Of a stretch of 64,000 nucleotides of DNA, positions 42,522 through 52,677 are shown in pieces. The stretch comes from Neolewinella antarctica (GTDB lineage Bacteria; Bacteroidota; Bacteroidia; Chitinophagales; Saprospiraceae), in assembly GCF_011927835.1 (NCBI RefSeq), contig NZ_JAATJH010000001.1:124001-188000 (forward strand), given 5' to 3'. The notes under the pieces were generated by a model, which did not search any database, had not been told where the DNA came from, and saw nothing but the letters and a program-made list of their open reading frames with translations. A program made the translations under genes and the position numbers. Each line of letters starts with the position of its first letter. The first letter of the stretch is position 1.

Positions 42522-45500
42522 TTAAGCCGTGTATTCTTTGGTAATCACCCGAAAGGCACCCGATGAATTATCCACCAGTAATGCCCTGAGCAGACTCTTG
42601 CCGGCCGCTTTGCCAACTTCGCCGAATTCTACTTTCGTTTCTATATCGTCGGGGTGGGAGGCGAGCGTCGTCACGGACGGCTTTGCCGGGCCAATCTCAA
42701 TAAATGCCTTTACGGCACGCCCCAAACGCTGAGCTCCGATGGAGGGTGGGTCTGTCCATACGTCACCCGTCAAGGCCTCCGTAGAGACGGATTCAAAATC
42801 TTCGCCGACGCTAAAGTCCGCCGTTTCTACCTTACACCGGCCCTGGCTGATGAAAGTATTAATTTCCGGCAGCGAGAGCGAGAGTTGTCCTTGCGCATAA
42901 GTACACACCCGGCGATTCATCAGCTTAGCATCTTTTGTTGTTTGCTGGTATTTAACCGTCCACTGCATGGTGGCTTCTCCCTTGCCATCCGCACCGAAGT
43001 GACGGACCGTGAGGAGTTGAAAGCCTTCCTCTATTTCCACGGAAAGCTTTAGCGGCGCTATTTTAGTGAAGCGGTCATCGCCTTTACCCAGTAAATCACC
43101 GAGCTCAGCCAGTGCGTCATTCATCAAAACCATCCGCTCACTAAAGCCGCTCTGATTTACGCTGCCCGACCACATACTCGCCAACTTGTCGTTGAATGCT
43201 TTGCGATCGTCCTCACTCAGGGCAAGCGTATCCTTGTCCAGCACGACACTCAACCGGTCCAGTACAATTGAGCACTCCGCGTAATTGATACTTTTCGCCG
43301 CGGGCAGTTGTATCATGAACGGATAGCGATACCGGATCGCCTTACCCGCAAAGGGGAGCTTCTTGGCGTCATCATCATCGTCGCCTTCCTCTGTGTCGGG
43401 GTCGGGGTCGGGGTCGGGGTCGGTGGGTTTGGGCGCGGGCGCGGGTGCCATGATGGTGGTTGGCGCCGAGCCATCACCAATCCGATAGGGGAGATAGAAG
43501 TCCGCGATTACCGTCCCGGCCGCTACACCGGGGAAGGGGGCGTCCTGGCGCACGAGTTGGCTGAGGTCAATGCGAATTGGGGCACCCGTATAAATAATTG
43601 TCCGCCGCGTCGGGTAGCCCGTATAACTCACGTTTAGTTGAGTGGGAAGCGAAGACACTTCCAACCTGAAATTACCGTCGATGTCGGTGAGCGTTCCTTT
43701 ACCGGCCCCCACACTAAGAACGTTAACCCCCGCCAACGCGTCCGATCCGTCAAGGACACGACCGCTCAGGGTGACCCGACCCGGCTTAACGCTACCGTCC
43801 CCCCCACCGTGGTGGACGAGTACGTACGTACCCCCCAGTGGTGCACCACAGGCAGGTCGCAAACCGGGGTGCTTACGGATGAATGAGCCCAAAAGTTGCT
43901 GCGTCAGTAGCGATTTCTTGCGCTCTGTGTAGCGTAAATAAAGCGCGTCTAACGCCGGCCGGTCACCCGCTAAGAGCCACAGGTTGGCCAGATCGATGAA
44001 TGATCTAACGTCTATACCAACCGCTTGCAGTGCTTCCTCGTACTGCGGGGTCATCGCGTTAATGAGAGCGGTCTGGCTTTCTCGTACCGCTTGCATCAAC
44101 TTCAGTAACCTGGGGGAGAAACCGGACCCCCCATAAGCAACCAACGTTGCCGGAACGGCCGCGGCGACCTCCAGGATACGATCCGCTAAGCCTCCATAAA
44201 ATTCATCCGCCCCGGTAGTCGGCGTTACCCCCGCCTCCTTTAACGCCCCCACCGTCCCCGGCAACACTCTGTACTCGGGTAGCAGTGAAAACAAAGGATG
44301 GCTTGGGATCGTCGGGCTGGTGATCCCGGATAGTTGACCGTCTCCGTCTCCTTCTCCCCGCTGCGGCAGGTCATAGATTCTCACGAGGACCTCTACCAGG
44401 TCACCCAGCATGTCGTGGCTTTGCGCCAGATAAGCTGTCTCCAAATCAGCGAACTGAACGACTGAAGTTGCGCTCAGGACCGCGCGTTGGTCCGTTCCGG
44501 CGCTGAGGACAACCAAGTCCAGGGGAAGTTGTCGTTGGGTAATTTCCATTGCCACGCGCCGGCGTACGAGCTCCGCTGACTGGCCGATGGCACCTTCGAT
44601 ACGTAAGAACTGGTGAGGGGCCATTTCATAATCGAGCGCCCGGGTATCCCCCCCGAAGGACGCTGCATTGAAGCCCGCCAAATAGCTGCCCTGGCCCCGG
44701 TGGGTACGGTGGTCGTTCCACGAATTAATTAAGGCCTCACTATTATAGTACACCGGTAAGGCACGCTGTGACAGGGCCGTCGTGAGGGAGCTAGGGTTTA
44801 TGGAGAAGGGGATTAACTCCTCGGCCGCCGCACCATCTCGTTTGTCCATTTTAATTAGGTCGGCGAGCGTTTCTTCCATATCAGCCACCACTTTTCCGGG
44901 CTTTACGCTAGCACGCTCAAGTGCCTCCATCATATTCCTGATATCCTCCGCCGCACTAACGCTTACGGTAGCGGTCGCCGACTTGCCGGCAGGTTGAGGC
45001 CCCATAACCTCGGAGGCCCCCACAATTGGTTCAGTAGCGCCCCGCACCCGGGCGGTGGTATGCTTAAATTTAGTATAATCCCGGGCAACGTTAAAGCGAC
45101 TTGCCGCGCGAAAACTACCAATCGACTTCAGTAACGGTTGGAAAGCAGCCATCCTTTCGTGTACGGCATCTATCTTGCTGACGTTGACGGTGGCTGTATT
45201 CCTCACGTCAAACACAGTGGTTAGCCGGTTGGGGGGGCGTCGTAAGTCCACGCTTTCCGTTAAGTCGACCAGCCTCTCGTGAAGTCGACCGATCCGTCGC
45301 TTCGCTTCGACCTGGTTATTGCCAGCCGGGGAACTGATCCAGGGAGTCCGCATGGCATCGCTTAAAGTAGGAAATCGAATATCGTGAAGCACCACGTGGT
45401 GGGGAAAGTAGCGCGAATCCGGCAGGCAAACCCGGGTAAACCGTTCTAATTCATACCTCAATTCTTCATAGGCGGCAACGAAATGACGCAGGTGGTCATA

Positions 45501-46385
45501 GTAGTAGGGCAGATCGAGCGCGTGCGCCCCGGCTAACATTTCACTTTCCGACAAAAATTTTAGTCTACTCAGGTCGATCGGCTTCCGGTCTATTCCGCTC
45601 AGTACACCGGCTACCTTCTCTAGGGTCCGAACTTTTTGCTCCGTGTCCCCATCGATCATCTCCGTAATTGCACGCTGAAAAGCCCGTAGCACCGTAGCGG
45701 TCGTACCCGTCAGCTCTTCCCCCAGGCGGACGCGGGCCAGGCGCAGCCGCTCCAGTACCGGACTGTCCCGTCGTCGTTGATTTCGCAGGCCGTGGAGGAC
45801 GCCAATCTCTGACGCCTCCCCCCCCAGGTTACGCATAATCTCCGCCAAGTCTCTACGGCGGAGTAGCAGTGGGCGGATGGCCGTGAGGACGGTCTCTCCC
45901 TTTTCGTCGCAGTTCGTCCGGTCGCAATTTCGGTTGTCCTCCAGGCGCGACTCACGAAAGAGCAGGAGCGCCATCCCACCGTCTTGTCGGTTACCCCTCA
46001 GGAAGTTGTCCGAGAGGGATTCATTGTCATTATTTTCTCGCGTAGTTAATTCCCAGAGTGGGACGGGCGTGCCGGATAGCTGGAAGTACTCGCTTCCCCC
46101 CGGGGGGTCGTATGGTTCGACGAATCGCCACTGGGCTGCGTCATCTTCGTGCAGAATTAACTGCCCCTCCGTAGTCACGCCACAACCGCTGCTGATGGTA
46201 AAGGCGGGTTTGTCACCTACCGTTATCAACTTCGCACGTAGGCCACAGACGATTCCAACGCCAATTAGGTGGCTCCGCGTCAGCCGCTGCTGCTCGTAGA
46301 GATAGGCGAAGGTTTGGTTCAAGTCGCCATCGCTCAGTACTTGGTTAGCGGTAAAATGGGGGTACAGACTTTGTTGTGGGTACAT
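42522..46385 (-). CDS. Large eCIS-associated protein with carboxypeptidase-regulatory-like domain
   Basis: A 1287-residue protein. The N-terminal region begins MYPQQSLYPHFTANQVLSDG and TFAYLYEQQRLTRSHLIGVG, a pattern that recurs in Bacteroidota eCIS loci. A long helical middle (about 230-850) precedes a beta domain (about 870-945; LSGRVLDGSDALAG, GTLTDIDGNFRLEV) of the carboxypeptidase-regulatory type often found in surface proteins. A Pro/Asp repeat (DPDPDPDP, about 985-996) and an acidic run lead to a C-terminal domain. It lies where other eCIS have a tail fibre (between Afp12- and Afp14-like genes), but shows no fibre repeats. A surface or baseplate accessory role is an inference. Confidence 0.8.
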   Translation of the reverse strand: MYPQQSLYPHFTANQVLSDGDLNQTFAYLYEQQRLTRSHLIGVGIVCGLRAKLITVGDKPAFTISSGCGVTTEGQLILHEDDAAQWRFVEPYDPPGGSEYFQLSGTPVPLWELTTRENNDNESLSDNFLRGNRQDGGMALLLFRESRLEDNRNCDRTNCDEKGETVLTAIRPLLLRRRDLAEIMRNLGGEASEIGVLHGLRNQRRRDSPVLERLRLARVRLGEELTGTTATVLRAFQRAITEMIDGDTEQKVRTLEKVAGVLSGIDRKPIDLSRLKFLSESEMLAGAHALDLPYYYDHLRHFVAAYEELRYELERFTRVCLPDSRYFPHHVVLHDIRFPTLSDAMRTPWISSPAGNNQVEAKRRIGRLHERLVDLTESVDLRRPPNRLTTVFDVRNTATVNVSKIDAVHERMAAFQPLLKSIGSFRAASRFNVARDYTKFKHTTARVRGATEPIVGASEVMGPQPAGKSATATVSVSAAEDIRNMMEALERASVKPGKVVADMEETLADLIKMDKRDGAAAEELIPFSINPSSLTTALSQRALPVYYNSEALINSWNDHRTHRGQGSYLAGFNAASFGGDTRALDYEMAPHQFLRIEGAIGQSAELVRRRVAMEITQRQLPLDLVVLSAGTDQRAVLSATSVVQFADLETAYLAQSHDMLGDLVEVLVRIYDLPQRGEGDGDGQLSGITSPTIPSHPLFSLLPEYRVLPGTVGALKEAGVTPTTGADEFYGGLADRILEVAAAVPATLVAYGGSGFSPRLLKLMQAVRESQTALINAMTPQYEEALQAVGIDVRSFIDLANLWLLAGDRPALDALYLRYTERKKSLLTQQLLGSFIRKHPGLRPACGAPLGGTYVLVHHGGGDGSVKPGRVTLSGRVLDGSDALAGVNVLSVGAGKGTLTDIDGNFRLEVSSLPTQLNVSYTGYPTRRTIIYTGAPIRIDLSQLVRQDAPFPGVAAGTVIADFYLPYRIGDGSAPTTIMAPAPAPKPTDPDPDPDPDTEEGDDDDDAKKLPFAGKAIRYRYPFMIQLPAAKSINYAECSIVLDRLSVVLDKDTLALSEDDRKAFNDKLASMWSGSVNQSGFSERMVLMNDALAELGDLLGKGDDRFTKIAPLKLSVEIEEGFQLLTVRHFGADGKGEATMQWTVKYQQTTKDAKLMNRRVCTYAQGQLSLSLPEINTFISQGRCKVETADFSVGEDFESVSTEALTGDVWTDPPSIGAQRLGRAVKAFIEIGPAKPSVTTLASHPDDIETKVEFGEVGKAAGKSLLRALLVDNSSGAFRVITKEYTA
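43395..43424. repeat. Hexamer tandem repeat with G-quadruplex potential in an eCIS gene
   Basis: Five tandem copies of gtcggg on the plus strand, including four runs of gggg separated by tc (43398-43419). The gene reads it on the other strand as Asp-Pro repeats. Because the unit is 6 bp, slippage changes the protein by two residues without a frameshift. Confidence 0.85.
43431..43448 (+). repeat. GC-rich repeat copy in the 1287-residue eCIS gene
   Basis: gggcgcgggcgcgggtgc matches 17 of 18 repeat positions. It encodes the Pro/Ala linker (APAPAPKP) just before the Asp-Pro repeat. Simple codon bias could also produce it. Confidence 0.35.
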
Positions 46386-46396
46386 AGCAGTTACGG

Positions 46397-49336
46397 TTAA
46401 GGGTTGAAATTTCCGAGGGAAGTGGCGCCCAGGCGAACGGGATTGCCATCATCTCCATCGTCGCAATCGTGGAGCGTCGCGACGGGGTAGACACTGTTGG
46501 CTTTAGCAATTGCAGCCAGCAAACGATTGAGTGCTAGCGTGACGGGTAAAAATTCTTGGTAGTGGACCAAAGCCTCCGTCAGCCAGCCCCGTAGGAGAAC
46601 GTCAACCCACCGCCAGTGCGCCAGATCGGCATCCCCGGTACGGATACGTACTAGGTCTTCCCTCAGCGAGGTAAATAGTGATTCGACGATCGCGGGTTCA
46701 AGAAGGGTAGGCTCGCCTTCGGCCTCAGCTAGGTCCACTACTATCTGACGAAAAAGATTGCCGAAATAACCGAGCAGGAGGGCAGCCTCGGTACCGGGTA
46801 ATGCTAATTTGCGAGCCGTCATTGCCCGTAGCTCTGCGTTCCGGTCAGCCCAATCAAAAGGCTCGTCGAGGCTATTCCATTCTTCGTAAGCTTTTGTCAC
46901 TTTTTCTACAACCTCGGCTGACGACCAGCATATTTTTGGTAATAAGTGAACGGGCGTTTGCCGGCGGATGAGCCGGTTCGCGTACCGGCGCAATTCCATG
47001 TCCTCGTTGTATAAAGATGCTTCCCCGTTAAATAGGTACGTCAGGCGAAACGAATAGGCGTCGTCTCGCCCCCGGTGGTCACAATCGTTGCTCAGGCATA
47101 CTTCCATGACCGCATCGCCCGGGAATTTTGGTCGCAGGCGAACGTGTTCGATAATAATCGGCCCGTCACCCTCGGTGAAAAGCAGATCGTCTAATCGGCG
47201 AGATAGACCATCCCGCGTTCCGCGCCGGGCGCTACTCGCAACGATGCCCTTCAGGAGGCCGGCCTTATTCGCGTTCAGCCGCTCGACGCCGTGACCTTCC
47301 CGGGTATCTACGTCGTGGACTAACGCCACGTAATTTTGAATTTCTTCGCCGTAACGAGCCAGTAGGTGGTCGAGTACGGAACCACGCAACGCCGCGGCGT
47401 CGCCACCTTCCCGGAGCAATTGTTGCGCGACATCTTGCGTATAGTTCGGTCCAAATAAATTTGCTTCGTGGACGAGCAAGAGGGGTACGCCCTCCCGCGG
47501 GTCCGTCAACGCGGGGTCCGTCCAGCCTGGGTCGAGCGTTGCGTCAGTTGAAAAAAGATCCGCAAAATCGCCTACTCTTTTGGCGGTGGCGGCGGCGATA
47601 TTTTCCAGGGGGTGAAGATAGCCGGCAAGTTGTTTACCCTGAGCCCTGCGCTCGGCATCCGCCCCGGCCGGCAAACCGGTAATGCCCAACCCGTACACCT
47701 CCGGTAAGGTCCGCTGTATGGGTAGGTACGCAGCGTCCCCTACGTAGCGCCCACGGGGTACGGGATAGTCTAGCGCTTTCGGATCGGGCATTGCTGCTAC
47801 GTCGTCGTTCCGGAGCTGATTTAGTAGCATCCGTAGCTCCGCCCGGCGCGGTTGGAGCGGCAATCCATCCCGATAAACACTGATCGCCGACCCATCGAGG
47901 TAGAGCTCCGGATAGTGCCCCGCCGGGACGTGGAAAGCCCATTCTTTACCCGTGCACTGCGGCTTTCCCTCCCGGTCGTAGGTCGTAAACCGAAGACCCT
48001 CGACGGTTCGTACGCCGGGGACGTCCATCACCAAACCGATTAAGTCGCTGATGGCCACCCGGGTGGGTAAGGCTGCCGCGGTAAGATCCTCTTCCAGGAT
48101 GAAGCCGTGATCGAGGGCGGGGCCGGTAAAGATATCCTCGGTAGGTAACCCCATTCCCACCAATTCATCGAGGGTGCGAAACGGCACGGCGGGATTCAAG
48201 AACCGCTCAATAACCCGGTAAAATGCCGCGAGAGCCAATTCTAGGTCGGTGGTGCCGTCGAGGTGCAGCTCGGCGCAAACCCCTATGGGAAGCGGGTGAA
48301 CGTGGGTAATCCGGCAAAAATCTTCTCCCACTTTCCGGTTGGTACGGACCAAATCGCGGACCCGGTCGAAGCTCAGTCTACGGGCGTACAGACGGGCGAA
48401 ATAGCGGGCAAGTAAGTCCGAGTCATTAACTGATTGTATTACCCCCGCCACCGTCAGTAGCCCCCGCTGAACGCGGCTATGCGCGCGAACACGTAAGGCT
48501 ACGTTGGCCAGGCGCACGGTAACTTCGGCCGCGGGGTTACCAATGGAGAGCCGTAATTCGTAATCGAGGAAAAAAACACCGCGAATATTGCGTTGCAGGC
48601 TCTGGTCATCAATGGTCTCAGCGCTATCCCGGGTGACGCGCAGAGTCATAGCCAGTTGTTGCTCAAACCCGGTGCTCTGGACGGCCGCCACGATCCGGCG
48701 GTACAGACGCGGACTGGCCGCTCGCCAACGGGGGAACCACAACTCTAACTCCAGCGGAAAGTGCTGACCGTCCATTGCGTACTGTACGGTCGTGGCCATT
48801 ACGTCACTATTTAAATTTCCGTGCTGAATGTCTGGTGCGAGTTGAATCAACACGTCGTGAATACCCCCTACCCGCACGGCGGGGTCTTTGTCCGGCTTAC
48901 CAGCTATGTCGGTTCGCCAGCGCGGTGCAAAATCCATTTCTCCGGCTTCGCAAGCTGGGTACAGCGGCGGCGAGCAGTCCGGCGTGCCGACACTAAGCCA
49001 AGCGTTCCGGATGCCACCGGCGTCAATCAGTAGCCGTCGGAAATCAGCATCGGTAAGCGGTGCGGCGGTCAGGATCTGGCGGGCGGGGTAAAACCCCTGG
49101 TCACTACGCAGTTTTCCGTCCGGGGCCGTGAGTAAGTCCGCTACGTCGAAGCCGGCCCGGTAGCCCGTTTCGGCGAGGGAGTAGGCGAGTGCTTCCAGAA
49201 TGGTGATGCCCGGATCGTGGGCGTTGTAATCCGTCCAGCCCTCGTGGCCGAGTTCTTCCACGGCAGCGTAGGCTGCCGCCCGTAGCGCCGCGTAGTCTTC
49301 CGCTGCCGGTCGTGTTTGCTGGGGGTCGATCGTCAT
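46397..49336 (-). CDS. eCIS baseplate protein (Afp12-like)
   Basis: A 979-residue protein from MTIDPQQTRPAAEDYAAL (49336). The diagnostic N-terminal segment EGWTDYNAHDPGITILEALAYSLAETGYR (about 36-62, shown here in part: YNAHDPGITILEALAY) marks the Afp12-type baseplate component that wedges around the spike. The remainder is a mosaic of beta-rich domains without known enzymatic motifs. The ATG overlaps the stop of the upstream baseplate gene by 4 bp (49333-49336), so translation is coupled. Longer readings to 49384 only overlap that gene. Confidence 0.9.
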   Translation of the reverse strand: MTIDPQQTRPAAEDYAALRAAAYAAVEELGHEGWTDYNAHDPGITILEALAYSLAETGYRAGFDVADLLTAPDGKLRSDQGFYPARQILTAAPLTDADFRRLLIDAGGIRNAWLSVGTPDCSPPLYPACEAGEMDFAPRWRTDIAGKPDKDPAVRVGGIHDVLIQLAPDIQHGNLNSDVMATTVQYAMDGQHFPLELELWFPRWRAASPRLYRRIVAAVQSTGFEQQLAMTLRVTRDSAETIDDQSLQRNIRGVFFLDYELRLSIGNPAAEVTVRLANVALRVRAHSRVQRGLLTVAGVIQSVNDSDLLARYFARLYARRLSFDRVRDLVRTNRKVGEDFCRITHVHPLPIGVCAELHLDGTTDLELALAAFYRVIERFLNPAVPFRTLDELVGMGLPTEDIFTGPALDHGFILEEDLTAAALPTRVAISDLIGLVMDVPGVRTVEGLRFTTYDREGKPQCTGKEWAFHVPAGHYPELYLDGSAISVYRDGLPLQPRRAELRMLLNQLRNDDVAAMPDPKALDYPVPRGRYVGDAAYLPIQRTLPEVYGLGITGLPAGADAERRAQGKQLAGYLHPLENIAAATAKRVGDFADLFSTDATLDPGWTDPALTDPREGVPLLLVHEANLFGPNYTQDVAQQLLREGGDAAALRGSVLDHLLARYGEEIQNYVALVHDVDTREGHGVERLNANKAGLLKGIVASSARRGTRDGLSRRLDDLLFTEGDGPIIIEHVRLRPKFPGDAVMEVCLSNDCDHRGRDDAYSFRLTYLFNGEASLYNEDMELRRYANRLIRRQTPVHLLPKICWSSAEVVEKVTKAYEEWNSLDEPFDWADRNAELRAMTARKLALPGTEAALLLGYFGNLFRQIVVDLAEAEGEPTLLEPAIVESLFTSLREDLVRIRTGDADLAHWRWVDVLLRGWLTEALVHYQEFLPVTLALNRLLAAIAKANSVYPVATLHDCDDGDDGNPVRLGATSLGNFNP

Positions 49337-52300
49337 GCCAGTCGGATGGTTGTGGCTACGGGAATGCCGGGTTCGGTACAACACTCACAGTCGCCGTCAC
49401 CCGCGAGGGGGTCAACGATCAGTAGTTCGTGCCGGGCGCTACTAACTAACAAAGCTGTTTGTTTGGTGGAGCGCAAGGTCTCTCCCTCCTTTCTGCTACC
49501 GCCCAGCACGCGCGCCAGTCGTAGTCGCTCAATGGTATCGATGTAGATTACGTCCTCCAGAAAATTTATGACGCCCGCCCGGTGGACGGTAGCGGTAAAG
49601 TCTACCTCGCCTAATCCACTGTTATGCCAGGGTGAGAGGTAATCTATTAACCGCTCATTTAAGTCGGCAATCGCCCACACGCTGTCCGTTCCGGGGAGAA
49701 TCGTAAACCGCGCACTCACCTTAACTTCCTCGTAGACGGGATTGACGACGTGGATGGTCGCGTGCGAACTCATGCGCCGTTTTAGTAGTGAAGAGATCCG
49801 ACCGCGAGTAGCCAAACTTACGAACGGGCGCAGGGCGTTCGCGCGGCTACCACCGGACCGGCCCAAAGGGACGACGGTAACGTGCCCGGCCGCAAGCTCA
49901 TCGTATGTTTTTCCGGGGTCAGACTTAACGTGAGGCAGGCAGATTACTCGCTCTACTTCGGGAACGTGCGCCAGAACAAGCCGCTCTACATCGTAGGCGG
50001 TGATTCCCCGTCCCTTGTGCCGCATCCGTTCACTGGCGCGGCTGAAGTAGTCGTCGCGGCTTTCAGTACCGGAGGCCCCAAAGCTGGGGTATGGCTGAGT
50101 AATCTTACCAACGCTTGGGTTTTTCGCCGCTAATTTTACCACCGTTCCCGCGTTGAGGACGGTCTCGGAGATCGACTGTCCCTCCAGCAACTGCTGTCGC
50201 ACTTCAACGGCGTGGAGGTGAATGCCCCGTAAGAGGGCTACGGCGGTGGGAGTGGTCTGCACGAAAATACCGATCCACGCCTTATTAGCTCCCTGTTGCG
50301 TGCCGCCCGTAGCGGTATCGTAAGGAAGAGCGAAACGGATCGTCCCGGAGGTTAACAGCTGATTGGTTCGGTCGTCGATTTTATCACTCGGGAACTGGCG
50401 CCAGACGTTACCATCCAAAAAAGCGTAGCGGACGTGTTGTCTGGGTTTCAACGCCAGCGGATCGGCACTTCCTTCTTCGGTGGCAAAAAGGATACGTAGT
50501 TGATCGCCCGGTTCCCAGTTGGCAATTCCTAATAACATAGCACCTGCGTCAGCGCCCAAAACAAGGCCGTCAGTATCACCGACCAGGGGTACGAGCGGCT
50601 CAAAAATAGGCTCTTCCGCCAGGAGGGGTACGTGACCGAACGGAGTAAGCCGAAGGACGGTTGCCGGGACGGTAGCGGGGCTAGCATAGCTCAGCGAAAA
50701 AGAGCTGATTTGTGCCGGGACTGGTGGGTCGGGTACGGTAACCAGGCTTGCACCCACCGGTGCTTTACCGTTCGTAATTAGTGCCTCGGCCAGGCGTTTC
50801 GGATAAGTTCGGTGCGGCCAATCATCCTTCGCTTTCAGCTCGACCGCGCCTACTTGGGGAGTTGCCTTTATCTGATTAGCAAAGGGGGAAGCTAGTGTGT
50901 CAAGCGTGACTTTACCCTCCTTAAGTCCTGCTTCTCTGAGCCCGAGGCGTACTGAATCACCGCTAATTGGCTGAACGCCGAAGGGATAAAAAGCCTGCCC
51001 ACTTTTCACTAAACCACCACCTACGAGATCAGCTTCACCGAGTGCACTTACCGTGCATTTGACGGATTGAATAAATACTTCACTCTTCACCAAGTCGTGA
51101 TGACGAGCGGCGTTGGCGTCGTCCCATACGCAAAGTAATAAGGGGGATTCAGCACTAAGGTTCTCCTTGTGTACGGTTTCTACGTAGGGCGTTACGGGCT
51201 TTTCCGCGGCGGGGATCACCACCCGAAGCCGCCCGCCCGAGCAGCGGACAACCGTTTCGTACCAACCTGCCTCCTGAGTTAATTTGCATTTAAAGGATTG
51301 GCCTTCGATGGCTTCGGTGTTGCCCCCGAAGGACACGGTGATCTCCCGGCGGCCGGCGGCGGCGGTCAACTGATTGTCAGCCAGCGCAAAGCCCACCCGG
51401 GCTTTTGGCATACGGCTTTTCCCTTCTTCAAGATGGCCAAAGGGCGACCAACTAATGCTGTTTTCCGGCAGTGCTTTACCTACTCCGTCGCGACTGTTGG
51501 CAACGTGGCCGGCCCGCAGATCGTCACCCCGGTAGAGTGCTCTAATGTCCGAAATAGTGGCGGCAGACACGCTAGCCTCACGTTCACTGAAAAACTTGCG
51601 CCGGCGGCCAGTTAGTGGCGCCTTGCCACCATCATACTCCGTGCCGGCGGGCAGTACGATACTCGCCATACCATGCCGCAATTCATGCGTCACATAAGTT
51701 CGGTGTCCCTTCGCGCGGGCGGGCCGCAGCCGAAGAATACGCTCGTAGTAGAACCGTAAGTGACGGTCGCCAAGTCCGTTCAATACGTCTCGCTGCGTCT
51801 CCCGTATGCGTAAAAAAGCCAAGATGAGCGCTACGTGGGGTGCGTGGTCGGCTTGCTTATTCAGTGATTGTGTAAAAGCCTTTTGGGCGCTAGCGCGCAG
51901 GTGCAATGTATGTTGGATGAATGCCCCGGGGACTCCGTGCACGAAGGCATGGCCGATGCCGTGGACGATGGCCCGAGACTTAGCCTCCACCCCAGCGGGG
52001 GGGGCGACTACGCCGAACACGCCCCAGGAATCTTTATCGGGCGCTGACATCGGTCCCCAGGCTGCGGACAACTTTCGATCCGTGAAATAGCTCAACAGCT
52101 CGCTTTGCGACGTAACGCCGTCGGGTCGCTTGACTAGCCGGAGAGCGATGGCAGGGTAAGTGGCCGTGTAGTGGTAGCTACGCCAACGGGCGTAGGCCGG
52201 GGCGAGGTGATGCCGAATCAGCTCCGTTGCCACACGGTGGAGTGCGCTGCTACGAGGAAGAGCGCTCACCTGTTCGTCGAGGCGGCTTACTTCGTCATCC

Positions 52301-52671
52301 AGTCGGGAGAAATACACCCCCATTAAATCACGGCGCTCCGCAAACGTAGCCGAAGTAGCTTCCGTACGCGCCCGCAATGAGGTGAAAGACCGCGCTGCGG
52401 CTTCCACGTCGTAGCTGGCTAGCGTGGCCAAGGCCACCGCCGGCTGGTTTCGGTAAAGTTCGTGCCAAGTGCCGCGTTCGGTGTCGTTGAGATCAAAAAA
52501 CCGCAGGTGGCGGCTAAAGGCGGCAACGTACTTTAGCCAGTCGCTCGGTTGCTTGTCGTCAATCAGTAAATAGCCCTCGGCGAGCGCGGCGGGTAGGCGG
52601 GTACTCTGGTAGCTGCCCGCCGTGGGTGGCGCGGTAGTATTCAACGTGTTCTGGCGGTCGGCTGAGCTCAT
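49333..52671 (-). CDS. eCIS baseplate J/gp47-like protein (Afp11-like)
   Basis: A 1112-residue baseplate component. The N-terminal half is helical and beta mixed; the C-terminal part (from about 875) has the J/gp47-type stretch DYFSRASERMRHKGRGITAY, YDVERLVLAHVPEVERVICL and HVTVVPLG. It then ends in a short beta tail including a CECC cysteine group (DGDCECCTEPG). Neighbours are gp25 upstream and Afp12-like downstream, the standard baseplate block. Confidence 0.9.
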   Translation of the reverse strand: MSSADRQNTLNTTAPPTAGSYQSTRLPAALAEGYLLIDDKQPSDWLKYVAAFSRHLRFFDLNDTERGTWHELYRNQPAVALATLASYDVEAAARSFTSLRARTEATSATFAERRDLMGVYFSRLDDEVSRLDEQVSALPRSSALHRVATELIRHHLAPAYARWRSYHYTATYPAIALRLVKRPDGVTSQSELLSYFTDRKLSAAWGPMSAPDKDSWGVFGVVAPPAGVEAKSRAIVHGIGHAFVHGVPGAFIQHTLHLRASAQKAFTQSLNKQADHAPHVALILAFLRIRETQRDVLNGLGDRHLRFYYERILRLRPARAKGHRTYVTHELRHGMASIVLPAGTEYDGGKAPLTGRRRKFFSEREASVSAATISDIRALYRGDDLRAGHVANSRDGVGKALPENSISWSPFGHLEEGKSRMPKARVGFALADNQLTAAAGRREITVSFGGNTEAIEGQSFKCKLTQEAGWYETVVRCSGGRLRVVIPAAEKPVTPYVETVHKENLSAESPLLLCVWDDANAARHHDLVKSEVFIQSVKCTVSALGEADLVGGGLVKSGQAFYPFGVQPISGDSVRLGLREAGLKEGKVTLDTLASPFANQIKATPQVGAVELKAKDDWPHRTYPKRLAEALITNGKAPVGASLVTVPDPPVPAQISSFSLSYASPATVPATVLRLTPFGHVPLLAEEPIFEPLVPLVGDTDGLVLGADAGAMLLGIANWEPGDQLRILFATEEGSADPLALKPRQHVRYAFLDGNVWRQFPSDKIDDRTNQLLTSGTIRFALPYDTATGGTQQGANKAWIGIFVQTTPTAVALLRGIHLHAVEVRQQLLEGQSISETVLNAGTVVKLAAKNPSVGKITQPYPSFGASGTESRDDYFSRASERMRHKGRGITAYDVERLVLAHVPEVERVICLPHVKSDPGKTYDELAAGHVTVVPLGRSGGSRANALRPFVSLATRGRISSLLKRRMSSHATIHVVNPVYEEVKVSARFTILPGTDSVWAIADLNERLIDYLSPWHNSGLGEVDFTATVHRAGVINFLEDVIYIDTIERLRLARVLGGSRKEGETLRSTKQTALLVSSARHELLIVDPLAGDGDCECCTEPGIPVATTIRLA

Positions 52672-52677
52672 GGGTGT

